From NCBI GenBank assembly GCA_964580185.1, contig CAZOJQ010000016.1, positions 1 through 54,830 on the forward strand: DNA of 54,830 bases, written 5' to 3'. Source of the stretch: CAYWWY01 sp964580185 (lineage in GTDB: Bacteria > Thermotogota > Thermotogae > MWEM01). The position numbers were made by a program, and so were the translations under genes. Each line of letters opens with the position of its first letter. Position 1 is the first letter of the stretch. The notes beneath the pieces were generated by a model. That model was not told the origin of the DNA. It ran no database searches and was given only the letters and a program-made list of their open reading frames with translations. Shown here one piece after another: positions 26,572 through 35,463 of the stretch.

Positions 26572-27276
26572 ATGAACAAACCAATTCGCATCCTTCATGT
26601 CTTCGCGGGGTTGAACTGCGGCGGGGCAGAGAATCTGGTCATGAACCTGTATCGGCACGTTGATCGAACCCAAATCCAATTTGACTTTGCGTACTATAAG
26701 CGGTTCAGCGATTTCTTTGTTCGGGAGATTCAGGACATGGGGGGCCAAGTGTACCGCCTTCCACCACCAACCCTTCGGCATGTTTTCCCTTTCCTGGTTC
26801 GATGGTGGCGAATCCTTTCAAAGCAAAAAACCCATCAAATCATTCATGGGCACGCCCAAGCCACTTCTATTGTATATCAGCTATTTGAGGGTTTGGCGGA
26901 TCGTGTGGTATTCTCCGGGTTCTTACCGAATGTGGGAAGGCTTATGATGGCCATGGATCTTTTTGTTCTTCCGTCTCTGTATGAAGGGGTTCCTTTGACT
27001 TTAATCGAAGCCCAATGTTCGGGATTGCCTTGTTTGATCTCCGATACAATCCCTTGTAATATCATCCAAACATCGCTGGTCCAAGCGCTTTCGCTCCAAG
27101 AGAAGGAACAAACATGGGCTGATGCGATGTTCGAGATCGTAAATCACCCTCAACCGCAAGATCGGTCTTATTGCCATTTGCCTTTTCGAGATACCGAGTA
27201 TGATATCCGCGTACAGGCAAGCAGATATGAACAACTCATACGGAACATCGTAGACAATCAAAAGGAGGGATTATGA
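26572..27276 (+). CDS. GT4 glycosyltransferase with a large internal deletion, probably inactive
   Basis: 234 residues against about 370 for the family. The start is normal (IRILHVFAGLNCGGAENLVMNL). So is the end: DLFVLPSLYEGVPLTLIEAQCSGLPCLIS with both glutamates. About 130-140 residues are missing between HGHAQATSIVYQ and LFEGLADRVVFSGF. They cover the back half of the acceptor domain, the linker and the first donor strands. The frame is kept, so the product may be stable, but the donor site would be incomplete. GAGGGG precedes the ATG and the gene ends in an ATGA overlap with the acetyltransferase, so it is still translated in the operon. It could be a recent deletion or an assembly collapse. 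Confidence 0.75.
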   Translation: MNKPIRILHVFAGLNCGGAENLVMNLYRHVDRTQIQFDFAYYKRFSDFFVREIQDMGGQVYRLPPPTLRHVFPFLVRWWRILSKQKTHQIIHGHAQATSIVYQLFEGLADRVVFSGFLPNVGRLMMAMDLFVLPSLYEGVPLTLIEAQCSGLPCLISDTIPCNIIQTSLVQALSLQEKEQTWADAMFEIVNHPQPQDRSYCHLPFRDTEYDIRVQASRYEQLIRNIVDNQKEGL

Positions 27277-27875
27277 GCGCTTCGTTTTTTTCGGAGGATG
27301 AGCTTACGGAAATCGGTTTCGCTTCCTATGGAAAAGGCGTTCTCATCAGCAGAAAGGCAAGCATCTACAGCCCACAAAAAATGCGTCTGGGAGACTATGT
27401 CCGGATCGATGATTTTTCGTTCTTGAATGGAGAGATTCATTTCGGCAGCTACATTCATGTAAGTCCTTTTTGTTTGCTCGTCGCGGGAAAACAGCGGATT
27501 GTGCTTGAAGATTTTTCGGGGTTGTCAGCGAAAGTATCGGTCTATGGAACGTCCGACGATTACTCAGGTGCGAGCTTAACCAATCCGATGGTTCCGGATA
27601 TCTACAAAACCTTGATCCATGGCGATGTCACCATCTGCCGCCATGCCATCATCGGCGCGAGCAGCATCATCCTACCTGGGGTTGTGGTGGGTGAAGGATG
27701 CGCTGTGGGAGCGCTTTCTCTTGTCAGTCGGGATCTCGAACCTTGGGGGGTCTATACCGGAACCCCCGCCAAGCGTGTCAAGGAGAGAAAAAAGGACCTC
27801 CTGGAGTTGGAAAAGCGATTTTTGGAAGAGGAACGAATCCCGGCTTTTCGGGATTCAGAACCTCACCTGTCCTGA
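27273..27875 (+). CDS. Left-handed beta-helix acetyltransferase (Maa/WbbJ type)
   Basis: 200 residues. Hexapeptide-repeat turns are visible from residue 30 to 170 (for example MRLGDYVRIDDFSFLNG, IHGDVTICRHAIIGASSIILPGVVVGEGCAVGALSLV), ending with the typical GTPAKRVKERKK. It probably moves an acetyl group from acetyl-CoA to a sugar hydroxyl or amine of the polysaccharide. AAAAGGAGG precedes the start, which overlaps the former gene by four bases. The 3' end overlaps the convergent outer-membrane protein gene by 21 bases. Last gene of the ten-gene operon; no terminator is visible. Confidence 0.85.
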   Translation: MSASFFSEDELTEIGFASYGKGVLISRKASIYSPQKMRLGDYVRIDDFSFLNGEIHFGSYIHVSPFCLLVAGKQRIVLEDFSGLSAKVSVYGTSDDYSGASLTNPMVPDIYKTLIHGDVTICRHAIIGASSIILPGVVVGEGCAVGALSLVSRDLEPWGVYTGTPAKRVKERKKDLLELEKRFLEEERIPAFRDSEPHLS

Positions 27876-29189
27876 GATGGCCAGTCTTGGCATCCAATGG
27901 GTTTTTCCGGCTTCCAGACCATAGTTTTGGCAAAAGGTGAACCCTATTGAGGCCTGTACGGACGCTTGGGGATGGAAATTCCAGTATCCACCAACCATGA
28001 AAGTATGATTGTTCTGAAGGACCGGATCATCCAGCCACGGAAAGTAGGTGAAGTCTGGTTGCGTTCCGCCCGGTTCATCCCATTGAGCATACGGATCGCG
28101 TTTTCCATGAACAAGAAACTCGTACATAACGCTCAATCCATAATCCTCTTCGTGGAACCGATACTCCAAATTCACCACACCTGAGTTGGGTCCGTATTGA
28201 TAGCCGATCATGTTGTACTCTATGGGCAGGTCGGTTTGGTCTTCATATCGTACGTACGCGTATGGTGGAATCCCTAGACTGTGCCGCTGGTAATTGTATT
28301 TCGTGGAACCGGCAAACTCGATCGCAAGGCTGTTCCTTGGATCGATCTGCCACTGCGTTCCTATATTCCAGGCAAACTTGTCGTTCGGCGCCCAAATCTT
28401 GGTTATGTTGAGATCGCTGATAAAAACAGATGCCCAGGTATGTACGGGATCCAAAAAGAGTTGGAGGTAAAGCCCTTGCATTCCGTTGTCGTTGATGGAT
28501 TCCCGCCACGGGGCATCTTTGAAGTTGTTGCGGAATTCCTGTGTCATTTGATAAGGAAATAGAGCAAAGGCATAAGCCGGATCGATCGATCGACCCAAAA
28601 AAAGGATCGCTTCTTCATATCCGAGCTCCAGAAATTCCCATGGACGGAACGCCGCTCTTCGGTAATACAGTGTTTTCGCGATCTGGGCATGCCCATCTGT
28701 CTTCCAGTCTGCCACATCCGGACGGATGAAGACGAAGTCGTTTTTGAGGGTGAACCAATGGACAGGATTCCATTCTACCGCGACTGCTGGATAAGCGCTC
28801 GAGTTCGGAGCAATCCAAAGCGGATAGTGAGATCCTACCCCTTCCGAAAGATGGATATACCCAATTTGGGCATAGACAGTTTCCCAATCGATCCAAAAAT
28901 ATCCTTCTTCTAGATGGTAGGTAAAATCCGCAAGTAATGGAACATCGTTGGCCATATGGGGAAATGTTACTTTGCGTTCTCCGATCGCGTAATTTCGCAG
29001 TTCCCATTTGCTGGTGAAGCCCATCGAATCCGAAGAAAGCTCCCAACCAATGCCTCCCCTCAACCCCGCATTGGTAACAATGGCATCATGACGGATGGTG
29101 CCATACAGGGTAAAGGTGCTTTCATATGCCCAAGCCAGCCATCCAGCACAAAGTATACAGGCAATCACAAGCAGTTTCTTGAGTGCCAT
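27855..29189 (-). CDS. Outer-membrane beta-barrel protein (Wzi-like or porin-like)
   Basis: 444 residues with an N-terminal signal peptide (MALKKLLVIACILCAGWLAWA, cleavage after AWA). The rest is rich in aromatic beta strands with alternating pattern and ends in a phenylalanine after RLAISGQVRF, the outer-membrane insertion signal. The early stretch FWIDWETVYAQIGYIHLSEG with an acidic, Trp-rich surface resembles capsule-anchoring Wzi-type barrels, though I cannot prove it. It lies convergent with the polysaccharide operon and overlaps its last gene by 21 bases. Binding of the surface glycan or general porin function are the two options. Its presence shows the cell has an outer membrane. Confidence 0.65.
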   Translation of the reverse strand: MALKKLLVIACILCAGWLAWAYESTFTLYGTIRHDAIVTNAGLRGGIGWELSSDSMGFTSKWELRNYAIGERKVTFPHMANDVPLLADFTYHLEEGYFWIDWETVYAQIGYIHLSEGVGSHYPLWIAPNSSAYPAVAVEWNPVHWFTLKNDFVFIRPDVADWKTDGHAQIAKTLYYRRAAFRPWEFLELGYEEAILFLGRSIDPAYAFALFPYQMTQEFRNNFKDAPWRESINDNGMQGLYLQLFLDPVHTWASVFISDLNITKIWAPNDKFAWNIGTQWQIDPRNSLAIEFAGSTKYNYQRHSLGIPPYAYVRYEDQTDLPIEYNMIGYQYGPNSGVVNLEYRFHEEDYGLSVMYEFLVHGKRDPYAQWDEPGGTQPDFTYFPWLDDPVLQNNHTFMVGGYWNFHPQASVQASIGFTFCQNYGLEAGKTHWMPRLAISGQVRF

Positions 29190-29283
29190 ACCAGTTTCCT
29201 CCTCGGGGGGGGTGTATGTGAAAAAAACGATCGCTCACTTACGTCTTGTATAAGGCCATTCATTATTGCTTGGAGGGATTAGG

Positions 29284-29937
29284 GTGAAGAGACGGATTTT
29301 TGTTTGTTCTATGATCATTTTTATCGCATTGGCTTCTGTTTTGGTCGCTTCAGACGGATATACTCTTGTGGAAGCGCCGGGGTCGGTAACCCGGGAGATG
29401 ATCCAACAAGAAGGCATTCGGTTGATGTACAGCTATATATCCAACATTCGGAATGACTTCTTTCCGAAATTTCCGATCTACACCTATTCCCACAACCCAT
29501 ATACACTACAATTACGCTTGGTTCCCATCGAATACATCCAAGAAGGATTGCGTGGAAATCTGGTTCAGTTTCTGAGAACGATCGAGTTCTTTTCTCGGTT
29601 TGGCAATCCGGCTGTTGAGAATAATACGCGCTTTGAGTCCTACACCTATGACATCATCTCTATGGTCCACGCCAACCGAACAACGGGACAAATTATCTCA
29701 AAAACCGTTTCTCGAGACCCTTGGAAGGACAGCGTGATCGTACAGGACTTTCAAGATCTCAAGTATTATCCGTTGAATGAAATGCTTCAGATCCTGGAAG
29801 ACGAAGAATGGGTGGATTCGATCATTTTGATGGTCACAGCCAACATCACAACCCGCGCGATCGACCTAGTGGGACTAGTGTATGACGCCACAGAAGAACA
29901 CGCTTTCCTTGTGGTGAAGCTGAACCTCTTTCAATAA
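29284..29937 (+). CDS. Exported protein of unknown function
   Basis: 217 residues from a GTG start, chosen because GGAGGG lies six bases before it and the predicted signal peptide then begins properly (MKRRIFVCSMIIFIALASVLVASDG). No known domain is recognised. The mature part is mixed alpha/beta with no cysteine and no repeats; notable segments are YSYISNIRNDFFPKFPIYTY and DEEWVDSIILMVTANITT. It is divergent from the outer-membrane barrel gene and convergent with the aminotransferase gene. A periplasmic or envelope role is likely from the signal peptide alone. Confidence 0.6.
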   Translation: MKRRIFVCSMIIFIALASVLVASDGYTLVEAPGSVTREMIQQEGIRLMYSYISNIRNDFFPKFPIYTYSHNPYTLQLRLVPIEYIQEGLRGNLVQFLRTIEFFSRFGNPAVENNTRFESYTYDIISMVHANRTTGQIISKTVSRDPWKDSVIVQDFQDLKYYPLNEMLQILEDEEWVDSIILMVTANITTRAIDLVGLVYDATEEHAFLVVKLNLFQ

Positions 29938-29943
29938 CCCTTC

Positions 29944-31020
29944 TTAATCCGCATCCAGGGGAATCATCCACTGGTGCGTGTCTTTTCGATCCCCATATTG
30001 GATATCTGTGAGCTGTTTATACAGCTCATTTGTGTATTCCCCTACGGTCTCTTCTTGGATTACCATATCGGCGCCTTTCCAATGCAAAACTCCGATGGGA
30101 GCAATGGCCGCTGCAGTACCTGTTCCGAAACACTCCTTCAACCTTCCTTGATCATAGGCCACTTTCAGCTCGTCCATGTCAATGTCGCGCTGTTCAACAG
30201 TGATGCCCATATCATGAGCCAATTGGATCACGCTGTTTCTTGTGATTCCAGAAAGGATCGTTCCCCGGTCCAGAGACGGTGTCACGAGCCGATCGTCAAT
30301 TCGGAAGAAGATATTCATGGTTCCTGACTCTTCGATCCACCGATGTTGGCAACTGTCCAACCACAAAACCTGATCATACCCTTGCTGTTGGGCTTTATGG
30401 GTTGCATTCAAGCCCGCAGCGTAGTTGGCAAGGGTTTTCGCCTGGCCTATGCCCCCGGGAGCGCTCCGGCCATGCTCGTCGACGACCCGAATCCGAATGG
30501 GTTGGAAGCCTCTTGCAAAGTAGAATGGGACCGGAGACGCCATTATGAGAAAGATGAATTCTTTCGATACACGCACACCCAAATGGGATTCGCTGGCAAA
30601 GGCTAAAGGACGGATATACATGGATGTGCCCCGATTATACGGGATCCATTCGATATCCACGCGAAGAAGAGCCTTAAGGGCAGACAGAGACTGTTCGGGA
30701 TCGATCTCCGGAATGCTCATCATTTTGCATGATCGCGCAAACCGTTGAAAATGCTCTTTGGGCCGAAAGAGACGGACCCGCGCGTCCGAATCCCGGAAAG
30801 CCTTCATGCCTTCAAAGACCGCTTGGCCATAGTGAAGAACCATAACCGTCGGGTCCATCATCACAGGCGCATGGGGCAAAACGCGGGGGTCGTACCATCC
30901 CTTGTCTTCGTTCCACTCCATCATGAACATATGGTCGGGGAAGACCGTACCAAATGAAAGATCTCTTTCATCGACCCGGGCTTTTGGGCTTTTTGTGCGA
31001 TACAAGGTAATGGGGTTCAT
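29944..31020 (-). CDS. ilvE: Branched-chain amino acid aminotransferase
   Basis: PLP enzyme of fold type IV, 358 residues, the longer class-II form. It moves the amino group between glutamate and the keto acids of Val, Leu and Ile. Visible signatures are VMVLHYGQAVFEGMKAF, the Arg-rich RLFRPKEHFQRFARS, PLP-lysine region GIGQAKTLANYAAGL, and the cofactor end ECFGTGTAAAIAPIG. The start is set at the ATG following AAAGGAGG; the open frame runs on upstream for 66 codons but has no family similarity there. Its own promoter lies at 31052-31060. It is a stand-alone gene between the sugar locus and the exported protein gene. Confidence 0.92.
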   Translation of the reverse strand: MNPITLYRTKSPKARVDERDLSFGTVFPDHMFMMEWNEDKGWYDPRVLPHAPVMMDPTVMVLHYGQAVFEGMKAFRDSDARVRLFRPKEHFQRFARSCKMMSIPEIDPEQSLSALKALLRVDIEWIPYNRGTSMYIRPLAFASESHLGVRVSKEFIFLIMASPVPFYFARGFQPIRIRVVDEHGRSAPGGIGQAKTLANYAAGLNATHKAQQQGYDQVLWLDSCQHRWIEESGTMNIFFRIDDRLVTPSLDRGTILSGITRNSVIQLAHDMGITVEQRDIDMDELKVAYDQGRLKECFGTGTAAAIAPIGVLHWKGADMVIQEETVGEYTNELYKQLTDIQYGDRKDTHQWMIPLDAD

Positions 31021-31051
31021 GGCATCAACCTCCTTTAATGCATATAGGAAG

Positions 31052-31060
31052 ATTATACCA
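31052..31060 (-). promoter_or_regulatory. Extended -10 promoter of ilvE
   Basis: On the minus strand TGG then perfect TATAAT (31057-31052), 32 bases before the ATG. Confidence 0.6.
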
Positions 31061-31189
31061 TATCCGCTCGCACACACCACCCACCCCCGTAAGAATCTCC
31101 TTGTTTGGATCGGGTGTGGATCGCGCGACGAAAGGGGCAGAAAACGGTGGACTTCATCCAAAACACCTTCGCCGCCCTCCTTGTTCCCC

Positions 31190-32683
31190 TCACACAGCAA
31201 CAGAAAGACCGATCTCAAAGGAACGATGCCAGGGAAAGAAGACCTTCTCTATGGTGAAATCGATGCCCAATCCTTGTTGGATGATCGGTTTGTAGGCCTC
31301 CATGGCAGATTGGACAAACTTTTGGGCCCATAATTCGATCGGAATCACCGACCAAGGTTCGACCCCTTTCTGTTGTCCTTGAATGATGAGGTCGTTTCGG
31401 ACGTTGGATTGGAAGGACCAATGCTCCAGGAAAAAAAGGACAGCGATCTGTTTCATGGATGGTTCATTGAGGTGTAGAAACCCTTTTTCTCCCAGGTATT
31501 GGATGATTGCGTACGCACAGCAGGTTCCTAGAGTGTTCCCAGCGGTGTTCCATCCTGCATAGCTCATGACACGCCAATCGAAATCCTTTTTCCGCAGCAT
31601 TTCCCCAACCAAATAGTTGTCGCCACCGTTGGTATATTTCACATCCGCAATGCTTTTTATCTTTGGTTGTGGATCGCTCACCCAATTCAGCAACCGCTCG
31701 TAGGGTTTGGGATCGGTTTCGGTGTTGCTTTGGTGAGCGCTATCCAGTCCTTGGGCTCCATTGTTCACCAAAAGGGCGATCTGCCCCGAACCTTCCACAA
31801 CCCGGCCCCCTGCTGCTTCCACATGAGAGCGTATGCCCATCCATAACGGGGTTCCCTCGTACGGGGGAACGACCATTCGGTGTTCCTCAGCGGCATAACG
31901 TACTTCGAACTCAGGAATCACCGCACAAGAACCCGCAAGGATCCTGGATAGCAGGGAAAGAGCGGCTTCATCGGCTCCCGCGTGGATGGCCACTTTCTCG
32001 TCGATGCCGTGCTGGGTGACCGCAATTTGGTGCAATCGCCCTTCTTCCATCGAGAGGCTTTCACGGCTGTTGTCATCAAGAACGAGGTTGAGAAATTCGA
32101 TTACCCCCCGGCGAACCAGGTCAATGGTCTGGGATACCAGCTTCCGGTTACGGGCCCTTCGCTGGAGATAATCGGACAAAAAGGCAGGCGGGATATGCCT
32201 TGCTTTTTCGATCAATTGATCGGAAATCCTCTCTGATTGAAAGCTCTTGGCAATCAGACGGGATATGGCGTGGATCTCTTGACCATAGGCTTGCCAATAA
32301 TCCGGTTCTTCCTCCGATGAGTTGTAAAAGGGGGTCCGGGTTATGGAAGCCGTCGCGTAGATCCTGCATCCTCTATCTTTCAGGGTCTTCAGGATGGACA
32401 ATCGTTCCTCCAGCGTCTCGATCGAATCAAGACTCGTCCGTGAAGGGATGAGCCCTCCATGAATAAGCATATCGATCGATAGGACAAGATCATCCCCTTG
32501 TTTGGCGTTGGAGTCCAACCACAACAAAAGCCTGCGAAGATCTGGGGGCGTTTTCTTCGCCCCCAGAAATCGTTTTGGCGGAGTGATAACAGGAATTCCC
32601 GCGGCTTGAGCCATGAGCAGGAAGTAATCCCGCGTGCAAAACCGCTCGTCCACAGGAAAAAAAAGAATCCTCCGATCGTACAT
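31190..32683 (-). CDS. DUF4127 family protein
   Basis: 497 residues, no signal peptide or membrane helix. The family start RILFFPVDERFCTRDYFLLMA, the SIDMLIHGGLIPSR block, the central HAGADEAALSLLSR, and late SYAGWNTAGNTLGT all match DUF4127. No activity has been shown for this family; it is often found near sugar ABC transporters and glycosidases. I start at the ATG two bases after the stop of the preceding gene, so translation is coupled; seven upstream codons in the same frame lie inside that gene. It is the last gene of the leftward sugar operon. Conserved Asp/His/Asn residues suggest an enzyme, possibly on a sugar compound, but that is inference. Confidence 0.75.
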   Translation of the reverse strand: MYDRRILFFPVDERFCTRDYFLLMAQAAGIPVITPPKRFLGAKKTPPDLRRLLLWLDSNAKQGDDLVLSIDMLIHGGLIPSRTSLDSIETLEERLSILKTLKDRGCRIYATASITRTPFYNSSEEEPDYWQAYGQEIHAISRLIAKSFQSERISDQLIEKARHIPPAFLSDYLQRRARNRKLVSQTIDLVRRGVIEFLNLVLDDNSRESLSMEEGRLHQIAVTQHGIDEKVAIHAGADEAALSLLSRILAGSCAVIPEFEVRYAAEEHRMVVPPYEGTPLWMGIRSHVEAAGGRVVEGSGQIALLVNNGAQGLDSAHQSNTETDPKPYERLLNWVSDPQPKIKSIADVKYTNGGDNYLVGEMLRKKDFDWRVMSYAGWNTAGNTLGTCCAYAIIQYLGEKGFLHLNEPSMKQIAVLFFLEHWSFQSNVRNDLIIQGQQKGVEPWSVIPIELWAQKFVQSAMEAYKPIIQQGLGIDFTIEKVFFPWHRSFEIGLSVAV

Positions 32684-32685
32684 TC

Positions 32686-33720
32686 TTAATCGTTGACCGC
32701 CCAAACGGTCGCTTCAGCCAGCATCGTCCACGCTTGTCCTCTCGGCCTCACTTCGATCTGGATAAATCGGGCTTCCATGGGTTCATTGGCGATCCAATAG
32801 ATCTCATTGATCAACTCATTTTGTGGAGGGAATGGATCGGTCATAACCGCCAGCCCGACAGTCCGAAAGTCCATTCCATCCTGACTGATTGAGATCAGCA
32901 AACTATTGGGCAAGTTGACGGCTGACGCAAACGATCGCATGAAGTGCGCGGATACTTTGACAATCGATTTGCTTTCCAAAAGGTCGATGATGACTGTGGG
33001 ATTCATCGAAGGACTGTCGAATCCGATCATATCCGCCCACGAGTACCGGGCAAATCCGTCGGTGACCTTTATGGATTCCGGATCCGGGTATGCACTTGAG
33101 GGAAGAGGTATGAGCATATAAGGCGCTCCGATCGACACGATTTCCGCATCGGAGAGATCGGTTTCGACATCGACCTTCAAATCGAGCTCTTCGGGAATGA
33201 GGCCATTACCAACCATCGCCTCTGCAATCATGGTCCAGCCTCCTCCCCCCGGAAGCACTTCGATTCGTACAAACTGACCATACCCCACAAACTCTTCACT
33301 GGCCCAATACAAGGTTGCGATGGTATCATTGGGCACTGGAGCTTCCGCGTAGGTTCTTCCCATCCCTAAATCTTCGTACAGCACCCCATCTTCTGAGATG
33401 GAAACCAAAAATCCTTCGGGAAGATTGACTCCGGAAGGAGCCGAATTCATCACTTTTAGCCCTACAAAGGAAATTTCCTCGTAGATGGTTCCGAGATCAA
33501 TGACGATTGTCGGGTTGGAGGCTGGGTTTTCCCATCCAACCATATCGCCCCAACTGAACTGGAAACTCCCATCCGTAAGCTTTTGTCCAGGATCGGGATA
33601 GTTCGGATTCGGTTCGGGGAACAGGGTGTACATTTTCCCGCTTGAAACGACAAAATTCCCGGCGAAAAGCGCCGCAACAAACATCAATAGAACCAGAGAA
33701 ACGATTACCTTCCGTACCAT
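32686..33720 (-). CDS. Exported protein with two discoidin-like carbohydrate-binding domains
   Basis: 344 residues: signal peptide (MVRKVIVSLVLLMFVAALFAG), then two copies of one domain of about 150 residues. Each copy has the order YP-x-P/D-x-K-x-TDG, then SWGDMVGW or SWADMIGF, then NPTIVIDL or NPTVIIDL, then a VNLP strand, then ISEDGVLY or ISQDGMDF, and ends with RIEVLPGGGGWTMIAEA or QIEVRPRGQAWTMLAEA. This layout recalls F5/8-type-C (discoidin) folds, which bind sugars. A third copy sits in the DUF4434 protein at 36723. AAGGAGG precedes the chosen ATG. Likely extracytoplasmic sugar capture for the ABC transporter encoded just upstream; the ligand is unknown. Confidence 0.75.
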   Translation of the reverse strand: MVRKVIVSLVLLMFVAALFAGNFVVSSGKMYTLFPEPNPNYPDPGQKLTDGSFQFSWGDMVGWENPASNPTIVIDLGTIYEEISFVGLKVMNSAPSGVNLPEGFLVSISEDGVLYEDLGMGRTYAEAPVPNDTIATLYWASEEFVGYGQFVRIEVLPGGGGWTMIAEAMVGNGLIPEELDLKVDVETDLSDAEIVSIGAPYMLIPLPSSAYPDPESIKVTDGFARYSWADMIGFDSPSMNPTVIIDLLESKSIVKVSAHFMRSFASAVNLPNSLLISISQDGMDFRTVGLAVMTDPFPPQNELINEIYWIANEPMEARFIQIEVRPRGQAWTMLAEATVWAVND

Positions 33721-33736
33721 GTTCCTGCCTCCTTTT

Positions 33737-34567
33737 TCACGATTTGATGCCACCCACCTGAATCCCTTGGATAAAGGTCTTTTGCGCGAGAAAGAAAAGA
33801 ATGATGATTGGGATCGTCATAAGGATGGATCCGCCCATCAATTGGGGCCAAGCGGTCATTCGAGATGATGATAACTGCTGCAATCCGATTGACAATGTGT
33901 ACATTCGATCATCCGTTAAGTAGATTAACGGATTTAGAAAATCGGTCCATGTCCAAATGAAGATGAATAGGCTGCATGTTGCAAGCGCAGGTTTGGACAG
34001 GGGTAGATAGACATGGATAAAGATCTTCCATTCGTTGGCTCCATCAAGTTTGGCTGCATCGGAGAATTCTTTCGGGATCGTGTCGAAAAACTGTTTCAAC
34101 AGAAAGATCGAAAAGGCGCCCCCAAAAAACGTGGGCACGATTAGGGGAAGGTAGGTTCCGATCCAACCCAGTCGGTTGAACAGGACGAATTGAGGGATCA
34201 TCGTTACCTGCGGGGGGATCATGAGGGTTACGAGCAAGATCCGAAATAGCGCTTTTTTCCCGGGGATCCGAAAATAGGAAAACCCAAAAGCGACCAACGA
34301 GGAGGAAACCATGAATCCAATGAGGGTCATGCCCGTTACAAAAACGGTGTTCAAGATGTATCGAACAAATGGGAGCTCGACAACCAGATCGACATAGTTC
34401 GACCAAAGGGTTTCAGACGGCCACCAAACGGGGGGAAAGGCAAAGACATCATCATAGGATTTGAGGGATGTGGAAAACATCCAGAAGAACGGCAAAATAA
34501 AGAAAATAGCCAAGGCAATGAGCAACAAGTATCGCAGGGTCTTATGGACGGTCTTTCTGCGGATCAT
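33737..34567 (-). CDS. Sugar ABC transporter permease (CUT1, MalG type)
   Basis: 276 residues, inner membrane, six helices. N-terminal helix LRYLLLIALAIFFILPFFWM, then the periplasmic loop and the core permease domain. The coupling motif EFSDAAKLDGANEWKIFIHVYLPLSKP (EAA loop, near residue 185) contacts the ATPase. It ends FIQGIQVGGIKS, which is usual for MalG-like subunits. The ATG overlaps the stop of the partner permease gene by four bases. It forms the membrane channel with the product of 34564-35460 for import of an unknown, probably amino-sugar-containing, oligosaccharide. Confidence 0.92.
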   Translation of the reverse strand: MIRRKTVHKTLRYLLLIALAIFFILPFFWMFSTSLKSYDDVFAFPPVWWPSETLWSNYVDLVVELPFVRYILNTVFVTGMTLIGFMVSSSLVAFGFSYFRIPGKKALFRILLVTLMIPPQVTMIPQFVLFNRLGWIGTYLPLIVPTFFGGAFSIFLLKQFFDTIPKEFSDAAKLDGANEWKIFIHVYLPLSKPALATCSLFIFIWTWTDFLNPLIYLTDDRMYTLSIGLQQLSSSRMTAWPQLMGGSILMTIPIIILFFLAQKTFIQGIQVGGIKS

Positions 34568-35460
34568 TGATCCGTCCCTCCAAAGTACCCATACTTCCCA
34601 AAGAATCGGAACACAACGAACACAGCGACTGTTGTAATGATCAGTAGGATCCACGCCATGGCGCTTGCATAACCCATTCGATAGAACTGAAAGGCATTTC
34701 GATAGATTGACAAGGCGTAGACGAGCGTGGAATTCTCGGGACCTCCTCCGGTCATGATAAAGACACTTGTAAATGACTGGAAAGAATTGATGATCCCCAT
34801 CACGACATTGAAGAGGATCACAGGACTGAGCATGGGAAGCGTGATCGAGAATGCCTTCGCGATCCTTCCCGCTCCGTCGAGATCGGCTGCTTCATAGAGC
34901 TCGGTTGGAATGTTATGCAGCCCCGCCAGGTAGATGACCATAGACCCTCCAATCCCCCAGATGCTGGTCAAGATCAATCCGGGTTTGGACCATGCCGGAT
35001 CGGTAAGCCACCCTGGAGTGGGCAACCCGATGGTTTCAAGAAAGAGATTGACCGGACCGAACTGGGGGTTGAGAAACCATCTCCAGAGCAATGCCGTTGC
35101 CACCGCAGGCACGATGCTGGGCAAAAAATAGAGCGTCCGGAAGAGACTCAAGAATCGGACTTTGGAGGTCAACAATAGGGCCATCATAAGGCTCAGTACT
35201 TGAGCGAGCGGAATCCCGATAATGGCTAGGTACAGGGTGTTGTAGATGGCAGTCCCGAACAAAGGATCCGAAACCAACTGGACATAGTTTTCCAGTCCGA
35301 TCCAGCGTGGCGCGGACAGACCGCTGTAATGGGTAAAACTGAAATAGAAAGATGCGATGATCGGGTACGCCGTAAACACGCCAAGGCCGATCAACCATGG
35401 GGAAAGAAAAAGGAATCCGATTCGGATCTCTCTTCTTCTGGCTTTCGATACCGGCATCAT
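34564..35460 (-). CDS. Sugar ABC transporter permease (CUT1, MalF type)
   Basis: 298 residues, inner membrane, six helices. Typical opening GFLFLSPWLIGLGVFTAYPIIASFYFSF, then YSGLSAPRWIGLENYV. The EAA loop is ELYEAADLDGAGRIAKAFSITLPMLSP, and the end has YASAMAWILLIITTVAVFVV. Two adjacent ATGs could start it; the preceding gene ends three bases earlier. Pairs with the MalG-type permease. No ATP-binding subunit is encoded in this locus, which is common for CUT1 systems that share one MsiK/UgpC-type ATPase. Confidence 0.92.
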   Translation of the reverse strand: MMPVSKARRREIRIGFLFLSPWLIGLGVFTAYPIIASFYFSFTHYSGLSAPRWIGLENYVQLVSDPLFGTAIYNTLYLAIIGIPLAQVLSLMMALLLTSKVRFLSLFRTLYFLPSIVPAVATALLWRWFLNPQFGPVNLFLETIGLPTPGWLTDPAWSKPGLILTSIWGIGGSMVIYLAGLHNIPTELYEAADLDGAGRIAKAFSITLPMLSPVILFNVVMGIINSFQSFTSVFIMTGGGPENSTLVYALSIYRNAFQFYRMGYASAMAWILLIITTVAVFVVFRFFGKYGYFGGTDQ

Positions 35461-35463
35461 TGG

